Source: Deltaproteobacteria bacterium
Lineage (GTDB): Bacteria; UBA10199; DSSB01
Direction of reading: 5' to 3'
Assembly (NCBI GenBank): GCA_020440745.1
Contig: JAGRNM010000001.1
Location: 1-29,046, forward strand
DNA length: 29,046 nt
The notes below the pieces were generated by a model that was not told the origin of the DNA, did no database searches, and saw nothing but the letters and a program-made list of their open reading frames with translations. The position numbers and the translations under genes are program-made. Below, one piece after another: positions 6,884-14,816 of this stretch; the first letter of the stretch is position 1; the number at the start of each line of letters is the position of its first letter.

Positions 6884-7849
6884 ATGCGTTATTTTCGTTT
6901 GATGGATTATTTTGACACTCCGTGGGAACAACGTTTGGTAGTGAGTCAAATGGTGGATTTAGTTTGTGAAATAGACCCTGAGTTTAGACAAGAACTGACC
7001 GATCCTTATCCCTTAGAGGCAAGTCCTGAATATGCTTTTTTACAAAGTCAAAGACCTAATTTTTTGGCTAAGAAAGAAAGTCTAAAAGAATTTGATGAAT
7101 CTCTAAAAGGACGCCGAGCTCGTTTGATTGATTATAAGATTAATGCTCCTCAAACCTTAGCTTCAGCCGTGCGTTCGGTTTTGGGTTTAAGTGCTTCAGA
7201 AATAAGTGACGAAGCGGCGATTGCTAAAGTTTTAGACCCTCAGCAAAATTCCCAGCTGGGTGATACTTTAAATTTAAATACTCTTTCTAAGTGGGGGCGC
7301 ACTTTAATGCATCCCCATTATACTTTTAGAAAAAAAATCAGTCATACTGCTGACAGCCAAGACCAACGTCATCGGATGACTCCTGCTTCCCGTCCGGTTT
7401 TAAGCGCCCAATATAGCGGGCAGGCCGATTATATCGTGCCTAAATTAATTGAAGAAGTACCTGAGGCCGAAGAAATTTTTAAGGCTTCGATGAAAGAAAC
7501 TTTTGAGACTATTAATCAACTCTTAGAAATGGGAGTCGAAACTCAATTTGCTCTTTATTTGTTACCCAATGCTTTTCCCATTAGATTTGAAGAATCAGGT
7601 GACCTTTTAAATCTTCACCACAAATGGCATTCCCGCGCTTGCTACACGGCTCAAGAAGAAATCTTTTACGCCACGGTGGATGAGTTAGAAGAAGTCAAAG
7701 CGGTCCATCCCCAACTAGTTGAGCATATCTTGGCTCCTTGTTATTTAAGAAAAAGGGCAGGCATCCGTCCGATTTGTCCAGAAGGCGACCGTTTTTGTGG
7801 CGTCAAAGTTTGGGACAAGTCTTTAGAAGAGTATGAGCGCGTGATTTAG
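6884..7849 (+). CDS. thyX: ThyX-like protein, second part (rest of domain 1 plus second ThyX-like domain)
   Basis: Continuation of the 6302 frame after the TAG. The first ATG is at 6884; a TTG precedes it at 6881. There is no convincing ribosome binding site, so independent translation would be poor. The first ~45 residues complete the first ThyX domain. A linker follows, then a second ThyX-like domain containing SHTADSQDQRHRMTPASR (an RHR-containing signature-like segment) and, near the C terminus, LLNLHHKWHSRACYTAQEEI, which matches the FLxLRxxxxAQxEIR end of ThyX. Two-domain ThyX proteins of about 520 residues occur in some deltaproteobacterial-type genomes. If the TAG is real and not read through, thyX is broken, and the cell would need another dTMP source such as thyA. 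Confidence 0.8.
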   Translation: MRYFRLMDYFDTPWEQRLVVSQMVDLVCEIDPEFRQELTDPYPLEASPEYAFLQSQRPNFLAKKESLKEFDESLKGRRARLIDYKINAPQTLASAVRSVLGLSASEISDEAAIAKVLDPQQNSQLGDTLNLNTLSKWGRTLMHPHYTFRKKISHTADSQDQRHRMTPASRPVLSAQYSGQADYIVPKLIEEVPEAEEIFKASMKETFETINQLLEMGVETQFALYLLPNAFPIRFEESGDLLNLHHKWHSRACYTAQEEIFYATVDELEEVKAVHPQLVEHILAPCYLRKRAGIRPICPEGDRFCGVKVWDKSLEEYERVI

Positions 7850-7883
7850 AGAGTTTTAAAATATTACTAAAATATTATTCTTA

Positions 7884-8270
7884 TCAAGAGCGACTTTGGT
7901 AATATTTTATCCCGGATAGAATCGCTTGTTCGGAAGCAGAAATAAGACCTCCTGCCATACTTCCTGCAATGCTTAAAGCTGGGGCAGCGTATCCGCTGAT
8001 TATTTTGGTTTTTTCCCTTTTTGCCTGACCTTCACCATAGAATTTTTCAGCCAGTTTCACTGCTTGTTCAGCCCTTCTACTAAGCTTGCCAGGATCGCTG
8101 ACCCCTTTAGTCATAAGGCCGATAAATTCATCTTTGTAGACTTGTGTGAGGGGTTTACCGCGGAAACCCATATCTTGAATAGCCAAACCGGCGATTGCTA
8201 AGTCTTTTGTTGCTTCGAATTTTTCTGAAGCAGAGGCAAAAGTATTTTTAAAACTAGTTAAAATAGACAT
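7884..8270 (-). CDS. Hypothetical 128-residue protein
   Basis: A small protein of unknown family that begins MSILTSFKNTFASASEKFEA. It has an amphipathic, alanine- and lysine-rich N-terminal half, then a glycine/alanine-rich weakly hydrophobic stretch (about residues 97-118, SGYAAPALSIAGSMAGGLIS) near the C terminus. No signal peptide is evident. I choose the ATG at 8268-8270 because a GGAG lies 6-7 nt upstream, immediately next to the stop codon of the antiporter gene; the longer frame would overlap that gene. It is the second gene of a two-gene operon with the antiporter, 10 bp downstream of it. Composition is ordinary for this genome. I do not recognise it. Confidence 0.75.
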   Translation of the reverse strand: MSILTSFKNTFASASEKFEATKDLAIAGLAIQDMGFRGKPLTQVYKDEFIGLMTKGVSDPGKLSRRAEQAVKLAEKFYGEGQAKREKTKIISGYAAPALSIAGSMAGGLISASEQAILSGIKYYQSRS

Positions 8271-8280
8271 GGGGGACTCC

Positions 8281-9528
8281 TTACCAATAAATCCATGAGA
8301 CCATCGCATAAAGGGGCAATAAGATCAAGGCCGCATAAATTAAATAACTAAAAAAACCTAAGGTCTTAAAACCTTGAGCATCGGCAATGGCTTTTACCAT
8401 AAAGTTAGGACCATTACCAATATAAGATAGGGCTCCAAAAAGTACGGCCCCGGAGGAGATAGCCATTAATAGATTTTCTTGGACGCTGGCCACTAAGTTC
8501 CCTTGACTAGGTAAGCCTTGGGCCAAAGAAAAGAAAGTAAGATAAGTGGGGGCATTGTCTAAAAAGGCAGATAAGGTCCCGGTAAGCCAGAAAAAGGGCT
8601 TAGGCGAGTCAATGGCCAGGCTGGGTCCGATGGCTTTGAGTTTGAGCATGGCTGGGGTCATGGTCAGGAAAATTCCAAAAAATAAAATGGCTACTTCCCA
8701 AAGGGGTTCAAAACTAAAATGATTTTTTTCTCTGACCTTTCTAGAAGTGGTCATGAGTGAAAGTCCTAAGCTAAGCGCCAGCCCCAGCTCTCTTAAGGGG
8801 CTATCCAAAAACAAACTGCCTAAGATTAAAGCAAAGTAGAGAAGATTAATTTTTCCCTCTAATCCAAAGGCTCTTTGATTTTCTAGGGGGATGACTTGGG
8901 GAAGGGGAGAGCGACTTTCTAAGTATTTTTCCCAAAAATAAAAAATAACTAACAAGGGTAAAAGGACAGAAGCCCACACAGGAAAAAGATGGAGCGTCCA
9001 GGCAAAAGGAACTCCTTTTAAATAGCCTAAGAAAAGAGGTGGGTCTCCTAAAGGAGTCAAAAGCCCACCTGTATTGCTAACAACGAGAATAAAAAATAAA
9101 GGGCGATGGAAGTGCTCTGGTTTTTCTAAATTGGCTCTTAAAAAAGGTCTAATCAGTAACATGCTGGCGCCTGTAGTGCCAATAAGGTTGGCTAAGAGGC
9201 CGCCCAGCGCCAAAAGACCGGTATTCTTAAAGGCGCTTCCTCCTAGGGAGCCTTCTATATATAGTCCTCCGCTCACCACATAAAGACTACCGATTAAAAG
9301 AATAAAGGATAGGTATTCGTGTAGACTATGGCCTAAGGGTTCCCATTGCCCTTGTTTTAAGAAAAATGCCACTACCGGTAGGCTTAAGCCCAAGCTTAAA
9401 GCTAGGCGAAAGAGATTTTTCTCCCAAAGCTTATGCAAGAGTAAGGGAAAAATACCAATGGCTATTAATAAACTAAAAAAAGGAGCTAAAAGTAGCCAAG
9501 GCAAACTTTCTATGTTAGCGGAATCCAT
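8281..9528 (-). CDS. Sodium/proton antiporter-like permease (ion transporter superfamily, NhaD/ArsB-type)
   Basis: A 415-residue polytopic membrane protein with about eleven or twelve hydrophobic helices. Motifs of the citrate/arsenite/NhaD transporter superfamily are clear: NLIGTTGASMLLIRPFLRAN (about 113-132), SNTGGLLTPLGDPPLFLGY (about 149-167) and, in the second half, LSAFLDNAPTYLTFF and YIGNGPNFMVKAIAD. These two re-entrant, glycine- and proline-rich loops are symmetric halves of the ion path. Relatives in this branch are usually annotated as sodium:proton antiporters, and the substrate here is inferred from that alone. The ATG has AAGG about 10 nt upstream. The small protein at 7884 is translated from the same mRNA. 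The neighbour at 9581 is divergent. Confidence 0.88.
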   Translation of the reverse strand: MDSANIESLPWLLLAPFFSLLIAIGIFPLLLHKLWEKNLFRLALSLGLSLPVVAFFLKQGQWEPLGHSLHEYLSFILLIGSLYVVSGGLYIEGSLGGSAFKNTGLLALGGLLANLIGTTGASMLLIRPFLRANLEKPEHFHRPLFFILVVSNTGGLLTPLGDPPLFLGYLKGVPFAWTLHLFPVWASVLLPLLVIFYFWEKYLESRSPLPQVIPLENQRAFGLEGKINLLYFALILGSLFLDSPLRELGLALSLGLSLMTTSRKVREKNHFSFEPLWEVAILFFGIFLTMTPAMLKLKAIGPSLAIDSPKPFFWLTGTLSAFLDNAPTYLTFFSLAQGLPSQGNLVASVQENLLMAISSGAVLFGALSYIGNGPNFMVKAIADAQGFKTLGFFSYLIYAALILLPLYAMVSWIYW

Positions 9529-9580
9529 GGAAGCGGCCTTCTAGCTTCTTTTGATAAAAAAGATCAATGGAGTTTAAACC

Positions 9581-10000
9581 ATGTCCTCAAGTCGTCGTGA
9601 ATTTCTAAAATCTTTAATCATTCCCGTAAGTCTTTATGCCACCGTAGCTTGTAGTCCGGCTCAAGAAAGCCAAAAAGTCGCCCAATCCTTTGTGCAGAGT
9701 TATTATGTGGACATTGATTTGCCTAAGGCCAAAGGCTTTACGGTTGCTTTGGCCTCGGACAAGATCCAACAACAAGAGCAATTAATGCAAGGTCTGGCTC
9801 CTAGGTCGAGTGCTGATAAGCCTTCGGTGAACTTTAAGTTATTAAGCCAAGAAGAGAATCAAGAAGAAGCCCGTTACGAATACCTGATTGAAAGTTCTAA
9901 GGAAACTCTTCAAGTCCTAGTTAAAGTCCGTCCCTGGGAAGGCGCCTGGAAAGTCAGCATGTTTAGCGAGAGCGCCAGAGAACTTCCCCAGGAGGATTAA
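9581..10000 (+). CDS. Small lipoprotein with twin-arginine signal
   Basis: A 139-residue protein. The N terminus MSSSRREFLKSL is a twin-arginine (Tat) motif of the S-R-R-x-F-L-K type. A hydrophobic stretch follows and then TVACSPA, a lipobox with the lipidated cysteine at residue 24. The mature part (about 115 residues) has alternating helix and strand character, with SFVQSYYVDIDLPKAKGF and a closing VRPWEGAWKVSMF. This resembles small NTF2-like or DUF4878-like lipoproteins, but I cannot assign it firmly. A GGAG lies 8 nt before the ATG. The gene is monocistronic and divergent from the antiporter. A Tat-plus-lipobox N terminus implies export in a folded state and anchoring in a membrane. Function unknown. 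Confidence 0.82.
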   Translation: MSSSRREFLKSLIIPVSLYATVACSPAQESQKVAQSFVQSYYVDIDLPKAKGFTVALASDKIQQQEQLMQGLAPRSSADKPSVNFKLLSQEENQEEARYEYLIESSKETLQVLVKVRPWEGAWKVSMFSESARELPQED

Positions 10001-10074
10001 AGTCCTTTTCTTTTTTGTACCTTAAATTTTTGTGCCTTGATGATTGAGCCACTTTCTTTCCATGAAAGCTGCTT

Positions 10075-10902
10075 TTAAGGAGCGCAAGTATAGACTTTTT
10101 TGTCAGCTTCTAAGTGACACTGACCTGTTGCCTCTTGTTGAAAATATTTTTGTAAGGCCAAGGAAGCTAACTCTTTAAGTTCATGATCCTTAGAAGAACT
10201 GGCTAAGTAATCAAGTAATCCTCGGGCTGCTTCTGGATTTTTAAATTCTCCAGGATAAAGATCTAAAGCCTTTAAGGCGTTTTTATATTGAATATCAAAA
10301 AAACCGGCTTGCTCCAAAAAGGCATTAAGCCCCACCGGTAAGCCTTGGATACCTTCTACCAAAGCCCATCCAATCATCGTGGCTCCACCTTCTCCGCCAA
10401 TCTTTTTTTGAACATAATAGTGATCAAGCTCTACAGCGGCTCCAGGTTTGAGAGCTTTTAGACGTTCCTTGGGGATATCAAGGGTTATTTCAAAGCCTTT
10501 TTCTAAGTGTTCTTCACGAACAGCTCTTTGGCGATTTTCCTCTACTTTTATAGGCAAGATCTTGACGGTGTAATAATTAGGTCGGCGATCTTTAAAAAGA
10601 AGCTTCTTTTTTTCTTTTAATTTTTGGGGATCCTTACCAAAGCGGCCTTCTTCGTAGGCCGTTATTTCTTCTGGTGTTGCTTTACGGATTTCTAAAAGAC
10701 TGCCCAACATTTTATACTCATCAACATTGCCTCTTCTGGGTTGGGTTACAGCCTGATAACCTAGGACAGACTCTTGTAGTGGATTGGGTTTTTCTAAATT
10801 ACGGGCCTGAAGTGGCAGGGTGAACCCTAAAATAAGGGCAGCAATCCCCCAAGTTAGGACGTATTTTTTAGTACTTAAGCTTAGAATACTTAAATTTTGC
10901 AT
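10075..10902 (-). CDS. Secreted protein of unknown function
   Basis: A 275-residue protein with a long N-terminal signal: a basic stretch, then WGIAALILGFTLPLQA followed by RNLEKP, with probable cleavage after LQA near residue 33. The mature part begins with a proline-rich segment and is lysine- and glutamate-rich. It contains a strand-forming stretch (TVKILPIKVEENRQ) and a region rich in Gly around residue 170, then a helical C-terminal third ending QCHLEADKKVYTCAP, whose two cysteines could form a disulfide in the periplasm. An AAGGAGA ribosome binding site precedes the ATG. No family is recognised. The gene is convergent with the lipoprotein at 9581 and divergent from the amidotransferase-like gene at 11124. 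Confidence 0.82.
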   Translation of the reverse strand: MQNLSILSLSTKKYVLTWGIAALILGFTLPLQARNLEKPNPLQESVLGYQAVTQPRRGNVDEYKMLGSLLEIRKATPEEITAYEEGRFGKDPQKLKEKKKLLFKDRRPNYYTVKILPIKVEENRQRAVREEHLEKGFEITLDIPKERLKALKPGAAVELDHYYVQKKIGGEGGATMIGWALVEGIQGLPVGLNAFLEQAGFFDIQYKNALKALDLYPGEFKNPEAARGLLDYLASSSKDHELKELASLALQKYFQQEATGQCHLEADKKVYTCAP

Positions 10903-11123
10903 GGGCTTTCTCCTTATAAAATTAATCCTTCTCTAAACCGGTCCTTAGAGTTTTTACTTAATAGATAGAGTATCTTCTTTTTTAGTTAAAAGATTCCGCA
11001 AGCCCTCTTACTTTATAAGGCCTTAGAGTCAAGATCGCCAATAGAAAACTTGTACTTGCCTGTCAGTCCCTCTCCGGATTAGGGGTTAAAACCCAATTTT
11101 AAGCTTAAACCACGGAATTTCCT

Positions 11124-11837
11124 ATGGCCAAGGTATTGATCTTACAAAACCATCCCGATTTTGACGCTGGTAGCTTTGCCGAAGAACTAAAGAGTCGAGA
11201 AATAGACTTTGACTATCACAAAGTTTTTGAATCGGGCGCTCCCCAACCAGAACTTTTATCAGGCGTTAAGGGTCTGATTATTTTGGGGGGACCTCTAAGC
11301 TTTAGAGTCGATCAGGTGGAGAAAAATCCTAAGCTTTTAGAACAAATTAGTTTTTTAAGAGTTGCTCTAGAAGCACACCAACCCATGATTGCCGTTAGTC
11401 AAGGAGCCTGTCTTTTGGCCGCTGCTCAAGGCGCTTGGGTAGAAAAAGCTCCTAAGGCGGTGACTGGTTGGACTCAAGGGGAGATCTACTCTGATTATTC
11501 TCGCAACAGTGTGATTTATTCCAAAGTAGAAGAAAAGAGAATACCTGCTTTTTCCTATTTAGACACCTTTCATGGTTTCCCCCCCAAGGGGTATTGGTAT
11601 GTCTACCATCCCGATTGTCGCTATTTTTCTTCGGGTATTCATGGTAATTGTTACCTTTTTAACTTTCACCCGGAAGTGACAGAAGCTTTGTTAAAGACTT
11701 GGGTGCAGAAATTCCCTCAGGATTTTGGGGGAGAAGAAGCTGCTCAAGCACTTTTGTCAGGGATTGACAAAAAACTGGACTATTCCAAAGACTTTAGTCG
11801 TAAGATTATTCATGCATTTGCTTCTTTTCTTAGATAA
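11124..11837 (+). CDS. Class I glutamine amidotransferase-like protein
   Basis: A 237-residue flavodoxin-like protein related to GMP-synthase-type glutaminases. LIILGGPLSF (about 51-60) is the usual strand and Gly-Gly-Pro turn. A cysteine occupies the nucleophile position at residue 96 (SQGACLLAAAQGAW), and a histidine-glutamate pair is at 182 and 184 (NFHPEVT). A Cys-His-Glu triad is thus possible. The nucleophile elbow departs from the GxCxGxQ consensus: the second glycine is replaced by leucine, so glutaminase activity is doubtful. Relatives with these features are free-standing and of unknown substrate; some act on polyamine conjugates or are simply called GMP synthase-like. No partner synthetase domain is encoded nearby. 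Upstream is a 221-bp divergent intergenic region. Confidence 0.82.
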   Translation: MAKVLILQNHPDFDAGSFAEELKSREIDFDYHKVFESGAPQPELLSGVKGLIILGGPLSFRVDQVEKNPKLLEQISFLRVALEAHQPMIAVSQGACLLAAAQGAWVEKAPKAVTGWTQGEIYSDYSRNSVIYSKVEEKRIPAFSYLDTFHGFPPKGYWYVYHPDCRYFSSGIHGNCYLFNFHPEVTEALLKTWVQKFPQDFGGEEAAQALLSGIDKKLDYSKDFSRKIIHAFASFLR

Positions 11838-11928
11838 AAGAGTTAAGAGACAAAAAGCTAAAGAATAATAAAGACTTTGGTATTAAATAGTTAAAATAAA
11901 AATCTAAAATAAAACTAAAGAGGAAATC

Positions 11929-13134
11929 ATGAGAAAATTAGTCCTTGTATTGGCCGTGTTATTGGTTGCTTGTCAGCCGCAAGAATCTAACTCCGCTCCT
12001 TCCCAGGAAAAGGAAGCCGTTAAACCTGCTGCTCAGCCTACAGAGGCACCTGCTCAAGCAAAAGAAGCTCCTGCCCCCCAAGCTGCACCTGTGGAGAAGA
12101 CAGCTCCTGTAGAAGAGAAGGATTCGACACAAAACCAAACAGGAGATTCTTTATTTGGTCCTGGAGATCCCAACAAAGTTTTAGCCAAGGTGAATGGAGT
12201 TGAAATCACTGATGCAGAAGTGGTTGAAGAACTAGAACCCAACTTTGCTAATATGCGCAAAAAGCTAGAAGAAGATATTTTAAAACTAAAGCTTAGTGCC
12301 ATTGACAACATGATTGATCGCAAATTGATCGAAGCTGCTGCCAAAGAAGCGGGTAAAAATCCCAATCAATATCTTAGAGAAGAAATAGAAGGAAAAGTAG
12401 CGGACGTTGGTGATGAAGAAGCTCAAGCCTTCTATGAAAAAAATAAACCACGTTTTCAAGGCAGACCCTATAGTCAAGTGGCTGGGGATATTAAAAATCA
12501 GCTAAAAAGTAACCAAGTGCGTATATTCCAGAGTAACTTAATGGAGCGCCTTAATGAAAACGCGGAAATAGAAGTCTACCTAGAGCCTGAACGAGTCCAA
12601 GTAAGCGTTGACGATGATCCTTCTCGAGGTTCTAAGGACGCTCCTGTGACTATTATTGAATTTACCGATTATCAATGTCCCTATTGCGCTAAGGTCAGAC
12701 CAACTTTGGCTCAGGTAAGAAAAGAGTATGGTGATAAAATACACTACGTCTTAAGAGACTTTCCTTTAAGTTTTCACAAAGATGCTCCTAAGGCTGCCGA
12801 GGCTGCTTCCTGTGCGGGAGATCAAGGTAAGTATTGGGAGTACAGCGAACTGCTCTGGAAAAATCAAAAGGCCTTACAACCCAACAAGTTAAAGGAGTAT
12901 GCCAAACAAGTTGGTTTGGATGCTGATAAATTTGGCCAATGTTTAGATAAAAATACTTATGCTGGAGAGGTACGTAAGGACATGAGAGACGGCTCACAAG
13001 CAGGAGTTACAGGCACTCCAGCTTTTTTTATCAATGGACTTAAACTCTCTGGTGCTCAACCCCTTAGTTCCTTTAAAAAAGTCATTGATTCTGAGTTAAA
13101 AAAACAAGCCAGGCAAGATAAGCCTAATAGTTAA
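11929..13134 (+). CDS. DsbA-family lipoprotein with SurA-like N-terminal region
   Basis: A 401-residue envelope protein. The lipobox LLVACQ places the lipidated cysteine at residue 15. Residues 20-70 are a Pro/Ala/Glu-rich linker. Residues about 82-215 begin KVLAKVNGVEITDAEV and are helical, resembling the N-terminal chaperone region of SurA/PpiD-type proteins. The C-terminal thioredoxin domain (about 225-392) has the strand VTIIEFTDYQCPYCAKVRP with the redox motif CPYC (250-253) and the cis-proline loop GTPAFF (Pro364). Two further cysteines are at 295 and 338. It is expected to oxidise or isomerise disulfides in client proteins held by the N-terminal arm. The ATG follows GAGGAAA. A terminator comes after the gene. 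The SurA-like part is inferred from a short motif. Confidence 0.9.
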   Translation: MRKLVLVLAVLLVACQPQESNSAPSQEKEAVKPAAQPTEAPAQAKEAPAPQAAPVEKTAPVEEKDSTQNQTGDSLFGPGDPNKVLAKVNGVEITDAEVVEELEPNFANMRKKLEEDILKLKLSAIDNMIDRKLIEAAAKEAGKNPNQYLREEIEGKVADVGDEEAQAFYEKNKPRFQGRPYSQVAGDIKNQLKSNQVRIFQSNLMERLNENAEIEVYLEPERVQVSVDDDPSRGSKDAPVTIIEFTDYQCPYCAKVRPTLAQVRKEYGDKIHYVLRDFPLSFHKDAPKAAEAASCAGDQGKYWEYSELLWKNQKALQPNKLKEYAKQVGLDADKFGQCLDKNTYAGEVRKDMRDGSQAGVTGTPAFFINGLKLSGAQPLSSFKKVIDSELKKQARQDKPNS

Positions 13135-13168
13135 TTCCTTTATCTGTGTTAAAGAGATAAGGAGAAAA

Positions 13169-13206
13169 GCCTCCTCGCTTGACATAAGAGTGTAGGAGGC
13201 TTTTTT
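13169..13206 (+). terminator. Intrinsic terminator after the DsbA-like gene
   Basis: GCCTCCT (13169-13175) and AGGAGGC (13194-13200) make a 7-bp GC-rich stem with an 18-nt loop, followed directly by six T residues. It separates the DsbA-like gene from serS. Confidence 0.85.
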
Positions 13207-13232
13207 ATAGTGGTAATCATGAGGTTGCTTAG

Positions 13233-14504
13233 ATGTTAGACCTTAAAAATTTACTAGAAAATTTAGAAGACATTAAATCCCGTCTTCAAACTCGCCGTGG
13301 AGATCTCTTAGATTTAAGCCAAGTAGAAAAACTACAAAAAAAGAAAATCGCCCTTCAACAAGAGCACGATCATCTGCGTCAAAAACAAAACGAGGCTTCT
13401 AAAGAAATTCAAAAATTAAAGAAAGCAGGCCAGGACGCTTCCAATATCTTGGAACAAATGAAATCCTTAGCAGAGCGACTTAAAGAAATCCAACCAGAGT
13501 CAGAAGAGGTTCATTTACAACTACATCATTTATTAATGCAGATTCCCAATGTGCCCCATCCTTCGGTACCTGTTGGTGAAGAAGAAAGCGCCAATCAATT
13601 GATCCGAGAGTGGGGAAGTAAGTCTTCTTTTAGCTTTAAAGCCAAGGCTCATTGGGACTTGGGAGAGGACTTAGGTATTTTAGACTTTGAACGAGGCGCT
13701 AAATTATCTGGGGCTCGTTTCACACTCTATCGTGGTTTGGGTGCTAGGCTAGAACGAGCCTTAATTAATTTTATGTTGGAAGTTCAAGGACAGGAAAATG
13801 GCTATGAGGAAGTCTTGCCACCTTTTCTAGTCCACGCAAAAGCTTTAGAAGGGACAGGGCAGTTGCCTAAATTTGAAGCGGATCTTTTTAAAACTCAGAC
13901 TGATCATTATTTGATTCCCACAGCCGAAGTACCAGTGACTAATATTTATCAGGATGAGATTTTAAAAGAAGCAGATCTACCGATTAAATTAACAGCTTAT
14001 ACTCCGTGTTTTAGGTCCGAAGCTGGCAGTCATGGCAAAGATGTCCGTGGCTTGATCCGTCAGCATCAGTTTAATAAAGTAGAATTGGTTAAGTTTGCTC
14101 ATCCAGATAATTCTTATCAAGAGCTAGAAAGTCTAACCGCGGATGCTGAGAGTATTTTACAAAAACTAGGTTTGCCTTATCGGGTGATGGCCCTATGTAC
14201 TGGAGATTTAGGTTTTAGTGCAGCCAAGACTTATGACTTAGAAGTTTGGTTGCCTGGCCAAAATTGCTATCGAGAAATTTCTAGTTGTTCTAATTTTGAA
14301 GACTTTCAGGCTAGGAGAGCTAAAATACGTTTTAAGGATAACCAAGGTAAAAACCGTTTAGTTCATACTTTAAATGGCAGTGGCTTAGCTGTGGGTAGGA
14401 CGCTTTTAGCGATTTTAGAAAATTACCAACAAGCCGATGGCAGTATTATGATTCCGGAAGCTTTACGTTCCTTCACGGGTTTTGATAAGATTACTAAATC
14501 TTAA
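13233..14504 (+). CDS. serS: Seryl-tRNA synthetase
   Basis: This class II aminoacyl-tRNA synthetase charges tRNA-Ser (and tRNA-Sec where present) with serine in the cytoplasm. The protein has 423 residues, the usual length. The N-terminal ~100 residues form the long coiled-coil tRNA-binding arm (LEDIKSRLQTRRGD, then KKKIALQQEHDHLRQKQNEA). The catalytic core follows, with the TAEVPVTNIY serine-binding loop, motif 2 (FRSEAGSHGKDVRG, RQHQFNKVEL) and motif 3 (NGSGLAVGRTLLAILENYQ). A GAGG lies 9 nt upstream of the ATG. Its product's substrate, tRNA-Ser(UGA), is encoded 120 bp downstream on the same strand. The assignment is secure. Confidence 0.97.
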   Translation: MLDLKNLLENLEDIKSRLQTRRGDLLDLSQVEKLQKKKIALQQEHDHLRQKQNEASKEIQKLKKAGQDASNILEQMKSLAERLKEIQPESEEVHLQLHHLLMQIPNVPHPSVPVGEEESANQLIREWGSKSSFSFKAKAHWDLGEDLGILDFERGAKLSGARFTLYRGLGARLERALINFMLEVQGQENGYEEVLPPFLVHAKALEGTGQLPKFEADLFKTQTDHYLIPTAEVPVTNIYQDEILKEADLPIKLTAYTPCFRSEAGSHGKDVRGLIRQHQFNKVELVKFAHPDNSYQELESLTADAESILQKLGLPYRVMALCTGDLGFSAAKTYDLEVWLPGQNCYREISSCSNFEDFQARRAKIRFKDNQGKNRLVHTLNGSGLAVGRTLLAILENYQQADGSIMIPEALRSFTGFDKITKS

Positions 14505-14532
14505 AAACAACCCTTTCAAAATAGACTTGATA

Positions 14533-14596
14533 TACGATAGACGAAAATTGGCTCCTTTTTTAGTTAGAACAAAGGTTTCGTGTATAAGCTATCGTA
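14533..14596 (+). other. Long-range inverted repeat between serS and tRNA-Ser
   Basis: TACGATAG (14533-14540) and CTATCGTA (14589-14596) are perfect complements; inside them ACGAAA and TTTCGT also pair. The structure is followed by GAATTTTTT, so it may act as the serS terminator. A second perfect hairpin, TTTTTCC-TAAGAG-GGAAAAA (14601-14620), abuts the tRNA. A TATAAG at 14583-14588 could be the tRNA -10 box. Confidence 0.5.
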
Positions 14597-14623
14597 GAAT
14601 TTTTTCCTAAGAGGGAAAAATTT

Positions 14624-14708
<85 letters not shown>

Positions 14709-14741
14709 TTTTTTTAGTTTTTGTTTGGTAGATTAAAAAAA

Positions 14742-14780
14742 TCCCGAAACCTTGTAAACAGGTTTCGGGATTTTTATTTT
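14742..14780. terminator. Bidirectional terminator (tRNA-Ser and unit 1 gene)
   Basis: TCCCGAAACC (14742-14751) and GGTTTCGGGA (14761-14770) form a perfect 10-bp stem with a 9-nt loop. T residues follow on the plus strand and seven A residues precede, giving a T tract on the minus strand too. It can end both the tRNA transcript and the minus-strand gene at 14817. Confidence 0.92.
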
Positions 14781-14816
14781 ACAAAGATTCTATTTTAAAA
14801 AACTGACTTCTATTTA

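Noticed and set aside
7858..7908. AAAATATTAC / GTAATATTTT inverted repeat as a terminator between thyX and the 7884 gene
   Set aside because: The 31-bp gap and pure A/T pairing make a weak hairpin without a T tract, and one arm lies inside the coding end of the minus-strand gene.
8271..8309. Longer N terminus for the 7884 protein overlapping the antiporter gene
   Set aside because: The internal ATG at 8270 has a good GGAG and begins right after the upstream stop codon.
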